Part shown: one piece after another, positions 24,931 through 37,130 of the stretch
Numbering within the stretch: the first letter of the stretch is position 1
Layout: each line of letters starts with the position of its first letter
Position numbers and translations under genes: made by a program
Assembly (NCBI GenBank): GCA_009617715.1
Contig: VTFK01000003.1
Coordinates: forward strand, 3,472,001 to 3,536,000
DNA: 64,000 bases
Direction: 5' to 3'
Source of the DNA: Plectrocnemia conspersa
Taxonomy: Eukaryota; Arthropoda; Insecta; Trichoptera; Polycentropodidae
Notes under the pieces: model-generated
What the model saw: the letters and a program-made list of their open reading frames with translations, nothing else
The model's database searches: none
What the model was told of the DNA's origin: nothing

Positions 24931-25740
24931 ACTTAAAATAGTCTAAATTACTCATATAAATTTATTATTGCCAACAAATCTCATTAACTATATTATTATT
25001 TTGTATAATAAATTGCAACGTATATAAAAATAAAACATTATAAATGTGCATTTAATAAGTAAATTTTGTACCTAGAATCAACTAAGTCTTGCTCTTATTA
25101 ATATCCCAATTTTAAAAATTGCTCGTAAACGATATTTTAATTGAAATATTTTTATCTCCCAGATATTTGTTTTAAGGTCATTACTCATGATATTGGAATA
25201 TTAAACTATATAATATATTTTAGTTTAACGGTCATTGTCAAAGATGAATAACAAATTTAAACTAATTCAGAAAAAAATTGCTAAAAATCAATGGTATTAT
25301 GAGAATAAGCAAATTTTTGCCTTTAAATAAATTATACTAATCAAGATCGTTGTCTTAATCGCATATGTTTTGCGTTTCATTGCTATGGATATTTTTAGTG
25401 GATCTAAATTTTTCAGAGACATAATAAATGTTAGTTTGTTCTGTAGTAATTCATTTATATTCAATAAATATTAAAGCTTTCTTTTTTTTTACATAAAATG
25501 TACGTCTTAAATTTAAAATTGCAATGACTTTTTAAATATGATCTTAAAAAAAGTTACTGTTGTAATTAGTAAAAAAATGTATTGTAGTATATATATTTCT
25601 TTCCTTTTAAGGAAATTTATTAAATTTCCAATACTGACTAATATCTATCACTAAAAAATGTCTCTTTCTATTTATTATAGAAAAAATCTGTAATGCTACT
25701 TCTTATTCGTATAATTATTTATAATAAATAAAACTCTAGC
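24931..25740. other. AT-rich noncoding stretch
   Basis: No feature recognised. Confidence 0.35.
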
Positions 25741-26650
25741 GACACTCTATTTAATGGATTAAAGTACATCAAAGCGGCAGGGCGTATTAGCGATTCCTCA
25801 TTTGCGAGGAGAAAACGCAATTATATGCAAAAGGAGCCAGCAACCCCCGACAAACACCCCCTATTGATTTACGTGCACACAAAGGTGTACAATAATTTAG
25901 CAGAGCCAGAAAAAAAAATGCTAAGAACTTCGGGGGGCTTATATTCCGAGATGAGATCGCGCCCTTCATTCTTTTCCTAATCTTTTTTTCATCCCCTCGT
26001 GCTTTCTGTAATTTACATGAATGTGTATACAAAATATAATGTATAACTTATATATGTTTTAAATCAGCATTTTTGTCATTTTTCTATAGCTTTAAATACA
26101 CATTTTTGTTAGAATTGTATCCCAAAATAAATACTATTTTATATTATATACGGTATATTGAATGGGGTGAAAAGTAAGAATCTGCTCGTGTCAAGCTCCA
26201 CCACCCCACCGGGTACGTGTTTCGCTCTAATAATAAATTGGAAGGGTATAATTTTTCCTTTTTAAAAAACTTTTTGATTAGATAAAATAACGAAAGGAAA
26301 AAAATATACACACAACGAAAGGCAAATAACAAAAGGAGTCCAAATTGCCCCTGGTGGTGTTGGGAGAAGATGGATGATTCCGTTTCATTATAATATAATG
26401 TTATGGGGGAAAATCCATAATCTGTGCGTTTGAAGAAACAATAGAAACGCTTTTCAGATTTTCCGCTTTTTTTTCTTTTTCTTTTCGGTCGTTATTAGGC
26501 TAATTTAAATGCGCCTTTGGCATGAGATACTTGCTTATGCGCAATTTTCCAGGAGATTATTACCCACCGCTATACCCATTACCGATCATTATATGGGCGA
26601 ATTAATATCGCTAATAACCACATTAATTTTTATTCACTGTATATGTATAC
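25741..26650. promoter_or_regulatory. Island 14 (two blocks)
   Basis: 25741-26030 (AGCGGCAGGGCGTATTAG, AACACCCCCTATTG, CTTCGGGGGGC) and 26140-26650 (GCTCCACCACCCCACCGGG, GCGCCTTTGGCATG, AATTAATATCGCTAATAACC). ATTA cores suit homeodomain input. Candidate enhancers. Confidence 0.4.
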
Positions 26651-28250
26651 GATTAAGTAAGCACTTTCAATAATATAATTTAGTATGAAAAAAAATTGTA
26701 TACGCTTCTTTAATAAATATTTAATATAATACATATTCATCTAATCACCTTTTAATCGAATACTAAATTAAAAAATATTATTTCCGGCTTTTAAATGTAG
26801 TAATAAGTTACAATTTATTAATTTTTATTAATAAATTAGATCTAGAAAGAAAAATTAATGAAAATAATGTGTTTTAATAACTAATCATTAAATAAGAATA
26901 CAATTTCACTGAATTTTTAAAAAAGTTAAATTTTATACAAAAAGGTAAAAAATTAAAAAAATAACAATAAAACCTAATTTATTATAAGATTATTAGAAAT
27001 CAGATCAAAATAGTATATGTTAATAACCAATCATTTTAATATTTATAAATAATAAATAGAAATATAAATAAGATATTAAATTAAATGTATTTTTACATTG
27101 TGGCGCAATTAAAAGGAGAGATTTTATTTACTATATAAATATTAGAAATTCGATCAAAAGAATAGGTATTCTAAACTTTTTACTAAAAGATTAATTATTA
27201 TTATAACGTTATTAATTCTTAGGTGAAATACATTAAATGCCATGACTTAAAACTATATAAAATAAGACATAAAAATAAGCTCATGCCTTTGGAAAAATGT
27301 TCAAATGCAAATATAATAGATCTTGAGAAAAAAAACTTAAGTGGAATAGAGAAAATAATATATAATTACAATTAATCATCATAATATATAGTAACATAAC
27401 TTAGTTCTGGAAAAATTTCCATAATCTTGAAATTAAGTCAAATGCATTTTTATACAAAAATGTGGCGCATTTAAAAAAGCACTGAGACATAATTTATTAT
27501 AAATTACTTCTAAAACTGTATATTATTTTTTCAATTATTTTTATTATTACTATTGAAGCATTAATAAATTCTGAAAAATGCAATTTTAAATTTACAGACA
27601 GGAGATAAAGCATATAAAAATAGCTCCATAACTTAATTTACTATATAAATTATAGTAAATAGATTTAGGGAGCAACAGCTAAAATACATAAAAATAATAT
27701 AATATAATAAAAATAGTAATATTCAACAATGAATCTCTACCCTTGTTATTATTTATTATCCCAATTGTAATTAAAAATATTTTGATGTATTTGTTAAATA
27801 AAAAAATGTTTTTAAATGATATAATAAAAAATCTATGCACATCGTTAAATTTTAACTGTCTTTAATCCAAAATATTAAGAATTAAATTTCGAATAAAACA
27901 GCATGTTTTTAAAAAGGGCAAAAATACCTACAGCATTTTTCCAATAAAACGCAATTAGTTCAAAGGAAAGGGAAACTTATATACAAAATAATTTTGAAGA
28001 TAGAAATATTTTTTTTACCAACATTTAAAACTTACTTGTCATTTTATCAACATTTAAACTTTTCTAATTTAGATCTAAATATAGACCAAGAAATGTTTAA
28101 TAGTAACTTTAAAAAACTACAATTAACGACAAAATTTTTAGCCAGAGTCAATAAAAATATATTAAAAATTACTTTTTTGATACTACTAGTAACTGAAGGT
28201 GCTTATTATCCAAAAAAATAGCTGAAAATTGGATTAAATTAAATTAATAA
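26651..28250. repeat. AT-rich diverged tandem array, period about 360 bp
   Basis: The block ATGTATTTTTACATTGTGGCGCAATTAAAA (27084 on) recurs as ATGCATTTTTATACAAAAATGTGGCGCATTTAAAA (27443 on). Flanks repeat TTATTATAAGATTATTAGAAAT-like words; a third, weaker copy is near 26930 and a fourth near 27600. No gene. Confidence 0.4.
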
Positions 28251-28254
28251 ATTA

Positions 28255-28830
28255 TTCACAAGCCGCGATTTTTGTAAGCCTCGTGTGTCAACTCGAGCTT
28301 GTCACTATATCGAATTATCGTCCATGAATTGTAATAAAAATCAAATTTGTACATATATTAACGCGTGTTTACCATACATGCTTATTTTTCACTTCATTCT
28401 TAACGAAAACGAGGGGCGAACTAGCACTTTCTATAATTATAGAAAAACATGTACACCAACCATGTCGCTATGTATGGACTGTCCATACATTATAGATACG
28501 ACGCTTATTAAAGGGTCGCGTTTTTATTACAAGTCTAGGAGACATTTAAAAAAGGACTTTCATACAGAATAGGGTAGGGTGGTGGTGAGTCATCAATCGA
28601 TACAATCAATGTATTTTTTTATTTAGAAATATTTCCGAGCGCTTTCGTGTGCGTTGTTTGCATTAATCAGTTTTGCTAAGTTGGTTTCCTATGTAAAAGA
28701 ACACACAAGTATCGCCGGAGCGGAATTTATATAACTCCCCGAGGACGCAACCCCTTCAAGCCGAAAAAACATCCCTTAACCCCGTGCGGAGGGAAAAATA
28801 CCAATCAAAGGGCCAGTGGTGTGCACGGCT
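28255..28830. promoter_or_regulatory. Island 15 with two palindromes
   Basis: TTTCTATAATTATAGAAA (28428-28445, 18 bp perfect) and ATGTATGGAC-T-GTCCATACAT (28470-28490, perfect with one-base spacer). Flanking words ACGCGTGTTTACC and GGTCGCGTTTTTATTAC. The open frame 28285-28572 crosses both palindromes and has no recognisable domain. Confidence 0.4.
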
Positions 28831-29340
28831 GATTTTTACGAATGTTTGTGTTTGATAAAATTTCAGGATATAGATTAAAAAATCAATCCCTACTCTTTTT
28901 CAACGGTACGTGATTTTTAATAAAGTAGCTAAACAAACACCGAATAAAAAAACGCAAAATAGTATATTGTAATATATATAATATTTATTAAATATAATCT
29001 ACGCCTATGGTTTTCGTTAACTATCAAAGCCACACACACGTTCGATGTCTCTACCCCGTATTGATTGATAATATTGCATTATCGGTGGATACATTATACA
29101 CACATACAAGTTTAGAAAACTTGGGGTTCCAGGACCGACATACAAATGTGACACAATTAAATTTACCCGAGTCCTTACTGCAAACACAAACGCACGTGAA
29201 TAATTGATCACTGAACAATGGGGTATCGATTTTTTTTCTCCATTTCACAATTTTGTCACGACGGTTGCACAATGGAACGAATCTGGCGCGATGTGAAATA
29301 AAAATCTGAGGGTAGAAATTATGTTCAAGGGTGAAAGTTT
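28831..29340. promoter_or_regulatory. Island 16, moderate
   Basis: Mixed composition with AACACACGTTCG, TCTACCCCGTATTG and TGTCACGACGGTTGC. Three overlapping open frames on both strands, none convincing. Weak candidate enhancer. Confidence 0.25.
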
Positions 29341-30110
29341 AAATTTTAAACAAAGTGTTACGCAATTTATTTTATTCTTAAAAATATCAATTGTTGGCAA
29401 TTTATTGTTAAAAACACTTTAAAATCATTACGATTTAATAAAATAAATGTACATAAATGCACATATACATAACATAAAATAATAAATCAATAAAAATATG
29501 ATCGATAATAATATATCTTGGATATTGTATTATTATTTTGTCAATATTATGTACATAATATTATAGTGCTTTTTTTACACCATAAAATTTTTGACGGATG
29601 TTAATGTCTGTTTATTATATACTAGTTTTTAGCAGTTTATAAATATTAAGGAATAAAATATTACTTAAATTTAATTATGCATATTTTTTAGAGATTGTAA
29701 ATATAAAATCTTTCCGTTAATTAAAACTTTTTTATATACCTAATTTTTTTGGTAATCAATAAATATTAGTATTGTAAAAATTTACGTAAAAAACTATACG
29801 TTGAAGGTTGAATTTCTGAAGCAATATAAGACTAATAATATATTTTTAATAACATATTTCTAAGAATAGTTATTTATACTCTTGGAATCTTAAGAAAATA
29901 TGGATATAAAAATTTTTTTTTTTTTCAGAAAATATACTAATATTCTTTTTAGAAATTTGCCGATAAAAAAATATATTTAAAAACACTGACATATTTTAAA
30001 GTATAAAAATACGATTTACAGTATGTCTCATACTTTTAATTATTACACATATATTAACAATGAGTCGTAAATGTTTATATTAAGACAGAAAACGTCTTTT
30101 ACATTGTATT
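29341..30110. other. AT-rich noncoding stretch
   Basis: No feature recognised. Confidence 0.35.
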
Positions 30111-30129
30111 ATTCCTGGTTAGACATTCT

Positions 30130-30640
30130 AGTTTCTCGATTTTTTTCTCGAGAGATGAGAATCCTCATTTTCACATCTCGATTTTCTCGAGAATTCACGA
30201 GAAATTTTTTGATAAATATAACAATATATGTTTTATAAAGTATGTGATTATAATAATACAGTATACGTTGTAGGTATTTTTATAATAGTGATGAACAGAG
30301 AACTGGATGATCGTTGAAGAGAACAAACTTCAAAATGATGATGATTTTTTATAATGGATGCGAATAATCAAACATTGATTACAGAGCGTTGAGTGGCGTG
30401 AAAAAACGAGATTTAACTTCGCCTACAAGGAATTTTATAGCATAACTCTGTGGAAGGCCCCCATACATTTTTGAAATCTGCCGCGGAGTGATTATTTCCT
30501 TTTTTATTATTAATTAAGCTATTATTATAAATCAATAATGTACAGATTATACCAAATAGAGGAGTGGAAAAATCGTAAACAATTTTAGCTTCCAAAAAAT
30601 CATGCATATGTTCAAACATCTGGCATGGACTCATACTTTC
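30130..30640. mobile_element. CTCGAG fold-back and possible decayed transposon
   Basis: TTTCTCG...TTCTCGAGAGATG (30131-30156) is imperfectly inverted as CATCTCGATTTTCTCGAGAATTCACGAGAAA (30174-30204). To the right, 30290-30640 has coding-like composition on the minus strand but is short and unassigned. A transposon end is the simplest reading. Confidence 0.3.
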
Positions 30641-30944
30641 TTATGCAGCGTTACAAAAAATAGAATGGGTACAAAACTTTAATTTAATTTTTAAATAAAA
30701 ATATTTTTTTGAGAAATAATAAGTTTCTCAAAATATGAAAATTTTCAAGAAAAAACACTTGCTTTTAAATTTGCTTTAAATTTTACGATTTTAATTTATT
30801 ACATTGGTATGTATGTATATTTAATATAAAATAATCTATAAATTAGATCCTAGTAAATTGATGTAAAATATCATTCTACTTAATAAACATAAAAATGAAA
30901 TAAATTTATAGATACTAGTATTTAACAAATTTTGCATTATTTTT
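30641..30944. other. AT-rich noncoding spacer
   Basis: No feature recognised. Confidence 0.3.
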
Positions 30945-31510
30945 ACCCCACACCCTCATACGTGTATCGAAACTTTGCCGCTGTAAGGGCAGAGTAGGGC
31001 GAGCATAGTACGTGTGAAGAAAGTAAATCGGTTACGTTGTAAAGTGGAAATGGCCGCTTGTAACCGGACGGGACGTATTTTTAGCGCCGTAACGTGATGT
31101 AATTTTTAATCATTGAGGGAGGTTCGGGGATGACAGCTTTATTTAGGGCCTCCATTATCCTCTAATCCCGGTTATGGCGATTCTTCGGCGTTTCAATTTA
31201 GACTATCGTGTTTGTCGATCATTTTTTCTTCCTCTCTGCAATTTTCCAACCCTTAAAGGGGGAAACTTTTTTCTTTCTCTTTAAAGGTGCCTCTCTAATT
31301 CATGTAATGAGGGTGTAAATTGAGTCACGCCTTTCCCTCACCCAGTAAATGAGTTCCGAAACGTGAAAAAATAAAAGTGTTTTGTAACATCGAGATTTTC
31401 GCTAAAAGGGATGGATGGACCTTCATTTATTTTAATAAAAATGAAGGGGACTTTTTTATTTACGTCTCTTGAAGACGCCCTAGGGGTTAACGTTTTCGTA
31501 AATTCGCCTT
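30945..31510. promoter_or_regulatory. Island 17, strong candidate enhancer
   Basis: TACCCCACACCCTC, TTTGCCGCTGTAAGGGC, CGGACGGGACG, GGGCCTCC, a TAATCCCGG K50-homeodomain-like word and GTGAGTCACGCC (AP-1-like TGAGTCA reading TTGAGTCACG). No ORF. Confidence 0.4.
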
Positions 31511-31609
31511 AAAATCCACAGATTAACTAATTACTTAAAACAATAATTGAGGAATGTAAATATAAAATGATTATATAAATTACCTCATAAATTTCAATTT
31601 GATGTAGTG

Positions 31610-32000
31610 ATAATTACAAGGGGCTAATTAATTGTTAGGGACCGTATGCCCCGAGGACTACTTGGCTCGGTTAATAATAACCCTTTCATTACTCGCCAGA
31701 TTTGGCTTCTCAACCCTTCCGCTCCGTCTTTATTAGAGACCTGCCAGCCCTTAGGAATATTTGCATGCCGTTTAACGTAACCGCACCCCAAACAAGGGCG
31801 CGTTAAATAACCCTTTTTTGGTGGGCGGACATAATTAAATCACATCTAAAAATATCTATACATTTATAATATTTTTAACAGTCATTCTCAGTGTCTTGTT
31901 CGCGGTTCATCTCTCAACCCTTTTCATCTAAGATATTAGGGTGGTAAAGGGATAATTATAACACAAGAAGGGGCGTTTAGGGGCCGCTGATTAATAAACG
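31610..32000. promoter_or_regulatory. Island 18 with a perfect POU octamer
   Basis: ATTTGCAT, the canonical octamer, is at 31759-31766 in a GC-richer block also holding GGGACCGTATGCCCCGAGG, GCACCCCAAACAAGGG and GGTGGGCGG. POU factors such as Nubbin/Pdm or Vvl are plausible inputs. Confidence 0.45.
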
Positions 32001-32459
32001 CAAGGTGTCCTAATCTTTTAAAACGTTTATATATATATAGAAACAAACTGAGCAACTGTTAATATTTTTTTATTCAGAAGGGGCGTGAATACATTTGAGA
32101 GATGAAAGACGTTTATGAAGAGAGATATATTAATTTGTTTCAATGTTAGCTCCTAATTTGATGAGGTGGGCTGTTCTGGCAGTATATCTTCGTTTGTATA
32201 AATGTGTACGAAGGGCTATTTTAAGTGGGCGTTATTAAAAAAAAATTAAAAGCGCCGAGAATGATTTGTTGTTTAAAGGTCGATATATATGTATTTTTTA
32301 TGTGGGCAACGATTTAGAATCTTGCAACAAATTGATATTTATTTGAATATGATACGATCACTTGTAAATGATTTATTATATCTTCATATATGAAATGGAT
32401 ATAATAAAGTAATTAATTAAACATATGTTTGTCCTCCCTGTCTAATAAACGTAAACAAC
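32001..32459. other. Mixed spacer
   Basis: AT-rich with (TA)n at 32033 and short GGGGCGTG and GTGGGC words. Nothing else recognised. Confidence 0.25.
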
Positions 32460-32940
32460 AAAAAAATATGTCATATATTAAATCAGTCGCTCGATTCAAT
32501 CGTGGTTAATTCGTGAACGTCGCAATTACAGTGCCCCGGCTATATCACAAAAACAACAATTATCCTTAAACAAGTATATCCCTTTTAGTGTTGGTAGCAT
32601 AATGAGAGTACTACACAATTAATGAGTCGACCTACTAATAATACAGGCACGCGACTCGAGACCAAGATTGCATTTAAGTCTAGTACTTCTGGCATGCATG
32701 CCCTCATAACACTATCTATAAGTTTTGTCTCAAATGTTAAGCCCGCATGATTTAAATGTTTAAGAGTAATCTGAACGACCGTGATTAGTATTTTGTGTAG
32801 TAAAGTGCGACTCGTGGTTAAAAATATTTTTGACACTTTTGTAAAGGCGCTCGTAAAGTCAATGGACCGCGTCGTTCGGTAGTGATTTTATGACGGCAAA
32901 TGTAAATTTATAGGCTCATAAAGCATATTCGACATATAAT
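32460..32940. promoter_or_regulatory. Island 19
   Basis: CGCTCGATTCAATCGTGGTTAATTC, GGCATGCATGCC (12 bp palindrome 32691-32702), ACGCGACTCGAGACC and AATGGACCGCGTCG. Minus-strand frame 32585-32836 lacks a recognisable domain. Candidate enhancer. Confidence 0.35.
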
Positions 32941-34690
32941 CGTTATTTTCATATATATTTTTAATATATTATGCTTGAAATTAAATTAATAATAAAATAC
33001 GATTTTATACAACAATTTTGTGATGTATAAATGCCATAGAAAACCACTAGATTTAATTAACTTTTAAGAACGCCCATGTTTCTAAACATTGGAGCTATAA
33101 ATTTATTATATTTATCAGAAAATATTAAGGCATCACTTTAATGCCTCAATGGTTACCCGCATATTAATTTACTACTCAATTTAAATTAAGAGCTCTCATT
33201 TATTTAAGCTAATTATAATTAATAATAACATACATGGGCGTAAATATCATTCAAGTTACGCCCATTATTGCAATTAAACTGTTTACAAATGATATCAATA
33301 CTAGTTAGTAGTAATTGTACTAAGGACTACAGTAAATAATTTAACCATTGCCTTACATATTTCAAAACAAAAACTTCATACAAAATTTTTAATTAATTTA
33401 CTTAAATTTTATATTTAATGTACATCTAGATTTTTTATAATTTTACCGTTGCCTTAAATAAATATTATGTTTTAATATTAATTCAGTAAATTTTACACCA
33501 ATATAATATTTTTAATATATATGTCATACCTTTTTAAATGATAATTTAAAAACTAGATGTTCTAATAATAATCAAATTAATCCGATAAAGGACTACTACA
33601 CGAAATTTGCATAATTTTATAAATGCATAGTTTAAAGTAAGGTCAAATCCCCATATATGTTTTATAACTAACTTAATAATCATACATAATATTATTTTGT
33701 GGTATACACTCAATCTTGTAAAAATATCAAATGTCAAAAGTTATGATGAACCCAACCAGTAATTTTTAATTTCACACAATAGTGGTACAGGTCTGTGACT
33801 AATACCTGAATGACCTGGATTCGAATTATATATATCAAACCCATTATTTTTAATTAATATTGTGTCTGGAAGCTTAGAACTGGCAATTATAATATATTAT
33901 TATTAACGCCGTTCCTTCGACACATGATAAGTGGTTTGCTCTAATTATTTACAGATATAGTAGACCAATAACACAGGTTTTTCAAAGTTAAAATCCTTCA
34001 GGTGATTATGGTAGATTTATTATGATTAAAAAGCCAAATTAATTTTAAACTCCAAAAAAACATATGTGATGTCTTATACTTCAACTACTAAATAACTGAT
34101 TGGTTTGGGTTGAACTTTAGATTATCTTTATATTATATTAAACTTATACCCTATATATTACACAACATCGTGAACTTTCAAATCTAAAATATAACATTTT
34201 TGTATTCAAAGTATTAGTATTAACAAGTGCTTTGAACTTCAAATTTAGTCAAAAACATTTTCCTAATTATATAAATGTTAAATTAATTATAACTATGTTT
34301 TTAATTATGCTTACGGTAAAAAAAAAAAGGTGAAAAAAAATTTCCATATTTTAATAAATATGTAATACTTGGATACATTTATTTTTATTTGCTTTAACAC
34401 AATATATTAACAAGAAACGTCAGATAAAGCAATATTATCTTATCTGTGTGTGTAAAATAGAATTTGATTAATGATTTATAAAAACTATACAATGTTTTTC
34501 TTTTAGAATCGATTTCAAGTATTTATGTAAATCATAACTAATCAGTTACTTGATCTGAAAAAGGTCATTTAAATAACATTTTATTATTGCTAGGTTGATT
34601 TTAAAAATGCAGAAAAATAATATATTTTAACCCTAATTAGTTCCAGTAAAATTTATTCGTTTTCGCGTATTTCATATCATGTTAAATATT
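32941..34690. other. AT-rich noncoding stretch
   Basis: Holds the SINE-head fragment described separately at 33781. TATTTAAT/TTTAATAA words dominate. No gene. Confidence 0.35.
33781..33850 (+). repeat. SINE head fragment
   Basis: GTGGTACAGG...CTGAATGACCTGG followed by ATTCGAATT is a degenerate B-box context like the head at 61021. The body is absent or too diverged. Confidence 0.35.
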
Positions 34691-34699
34691 TATATAATA

Positions 34700-35530
34700 A
34701 AAATGTTGACGATCCCCCATCGCAATTCGTACGATTATTCCAATTATAACACATCCCGCTAACTAGCAGCGATCGTTTTAATTCTCGCCTAAATCGCTGT
34801 GACGTCACATCCTCCGCCCACGTGGGAATGACAACACCTTCCGGCTGCTGATAATGCCACTGACAATTTAATAATTACACGCACACACGTACATAATTTG
34901 CTATGTCCCCATTAAGCAATATAAAACACATGATAGGTATAATATCAAATACAATCAAAACGGACGCAATAAAAGCAAAAAAACCAACCCCCGTTTAATT
35001 TATCTTTTAAGAGGCTTTTAAAAAAATAATAAAAAATAAAATTGAAAAGCAGATTCCTTTTTTGTATTGTCGGAAAACACTCAAATTCTCCGATTACGGC
35101 CACGTAATTAAACCGACACCGTCCCCAGCAATCGACTGTTAATCTTTGCTCTCCCACGCTCGACCGATTTAATTGTTTGCCTTAATTAAAGTAGAAAATC
35201 CGCTCGAGGGGAGTTGGAAAGTCGTGATTTTTTTCGGTTAAAAATTTGCGCCAAAAAAAATTAAACGTACCAAAGAGGGGTAGGAAAAAGTAATCAGACG
35301 CTTTTCGCCCGCTCCGACGCTCTTCCTTCGGCCCGTGGGCGGCTTTTGTTGTGGAAATCGCCGGGCAAATAGTATAAAAGAAGATTTTTTTAATTTCAAA
35401 GTCGATTTATTCTCCCGAATAACCACCCCCCGTCTTAAGAAACCACCCCCAGCCCGGTCGACTGCAGCGAAACGGAGCCAGATTGGAATATCCAATTATG
35501 GACGTAATAAGGGAAAAAAATGAGAAAGTT
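34700..35530. promoter_or_regulatory. Island 20: CRE, palindromic E-box and ETS words together
   Basis: TGACGTCA (perfect CRE) is at 34800-34807, CCCACGTGGG (10 bp palindrome, CACGTG E-box) at 34817-34826, and CCTTCCGG (ETS-like) follows at 34838. A second block (35200-35510) has CCGCTCGAGGGG and ACCACCCCCCG. Frames on both strands are low-complexity. This mix suggests an enhancer, or a promoter of an unannotated transcript. Confidence 0.45.
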
Positions 35531-36169
35531 GATATAACGATGATTGTGCACTTTATTATTAAAGTTGAGCTTAATGATCGCAACTTTGGATTAAGCTCGT
35601 TATCTTTTACAACATCTATTTATGCGACATGATTATAAAGTATTGATCTGTTTTATTTTAACACATACTGTCTAATCCATGTGTCATAAGATCGACAAAG
35701 AAGCCTTAAAACTACATACATCATAGTATTATTTACATTGAATTTCGCCAAAGCATGAACAGTGATTAAATAGCTAATAAATATTAATAGAAAAAAAGGA
35801 CCGAATATGCAATTAGCATTATAAATGAATATAATAATGTATTAAATATTTTATTATAATATCAACATAAAGTATATTTTCTAAAATATCTACAGAATGA
35901 ACAGCTTAATTTAATTAACCGTCTCATACATTATATTATCCTTACAATTTAATACTATTAAATAACTTTGTTTAAAGTATAAAAAACACTATTTTTAATG
36001 TGTAAGAAAAATGCTTTTATTCACTCTATATTTTTATGATGCAATAACTACATATTTATATAAAATATATTTTATTATGTAATCCAATGTAAACTGTCGA
36101 TAACTAACTATTCATAACATATGTACAAATGTGCTACTTTGACAGCTTAGACTTGCTTGTTAAACCTTA
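35531..36169. other. AT-rich noncoding stretch
   Basis: No feature recognised. Confidence 0.35.
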
Positions 36170-37130
36170 ATCGCGTTATAAAATGTGAACCGGTTACATG
36201 CGTATTATTACTCGAGAGAATTCCGTGCGAAAATAACGCACAGCAACAGGTGTCGTCTTCATTTTGTAAAAAATCAGAAATATTTTCAATTCGCGCCTGT
36301 ATATAATAACACAAAAAGCAAAAATATAAAAATTCACCCCCCGCGGGTGGCAATTCTTCAGCATCGCATTACTTCATATTACCATCTCGCAAGACACGTG
36401 ATGTATAAACGTCAAAATTAACGAGCACACAAACCCACCCCCAGATAAAAGAATAACCCAAAAAACACAACATCACACATCCCCAAAAATATTCTAGAAT
36501 ATATTATGAAAACCCTTAAATCCTTTCGCCCGCGTATGTGTGCAATAAATTATTATTAAAATTCATTTTTTAAGCACACACATACACAGCACAAAGACCC
36601 CTTTTTATATCGTACGTATGTACGTATGCCTCCATCATTATACCTATCTGTGTGTAAAACATCCACGTCTTAAGTTATATTTCTTTCATCCCTCATTTTT
36701 GCAGCCCGCGGCAATCTCGACTCGAAACCCCCTTAACCGCCGACACCCCCAAGAACCACCCCGACCGCCGAGAACCACCCCAAACCTTAGTCCATCGCAT
36801 ACCCACCGCGGGATAGCTATTAAAATCCGTCATGCGAGTAAGATAGCAGGCAAACCAAAAAAATTCTCCACACTTGGCCGTGTGTGTGCATGTGTGCGAG
36901 CAGGGGGAAATATGGATCAACATTTTTTTATTTTTTTCTTCTTCTTCTTCTTCTTTAAAAAGGGAAACTCGCCCGTGAGCCAAAAGGCGTCTTAATGGCC
37001 CGAAGATCAATACTTATTACGTGCGCTATTGAGAGTTTATACTTTCGCATGTAGCCGACGAAATTCCTTTCGGCTGATAGCCGGAACAAATTTTCGCAAA
37101 CTCATATTATACCGAAAAAAGTTACTCTTG
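36170..37130. promoter_or_regulatory. Island 21, GC-rich with CCACCCC and CCGCCGA repeats
   Basis: AGAACCACCCC occurs at 36752-36762 and 36771-36781; ACCGCCGA and ACCGCCGA flank it. CACCCCCC/CGCGGG words lie near 36337. A (CTT)n and T-run at 36920-36956 follow. The overlapping frames (Pro/Arg-rich on +, poly-Glu on -) come from these repeats and are not genes. Confidence 0.4.

Noticed and set aside
36618..36995. 125-codon Pro/Arg-rich frame and its 105-codon minus-strand partner
   Set aside because: Driven by CCACCCC, CCGCCGA and (CTT)n repeats; includes a poly-Phe read-through of a T-run.
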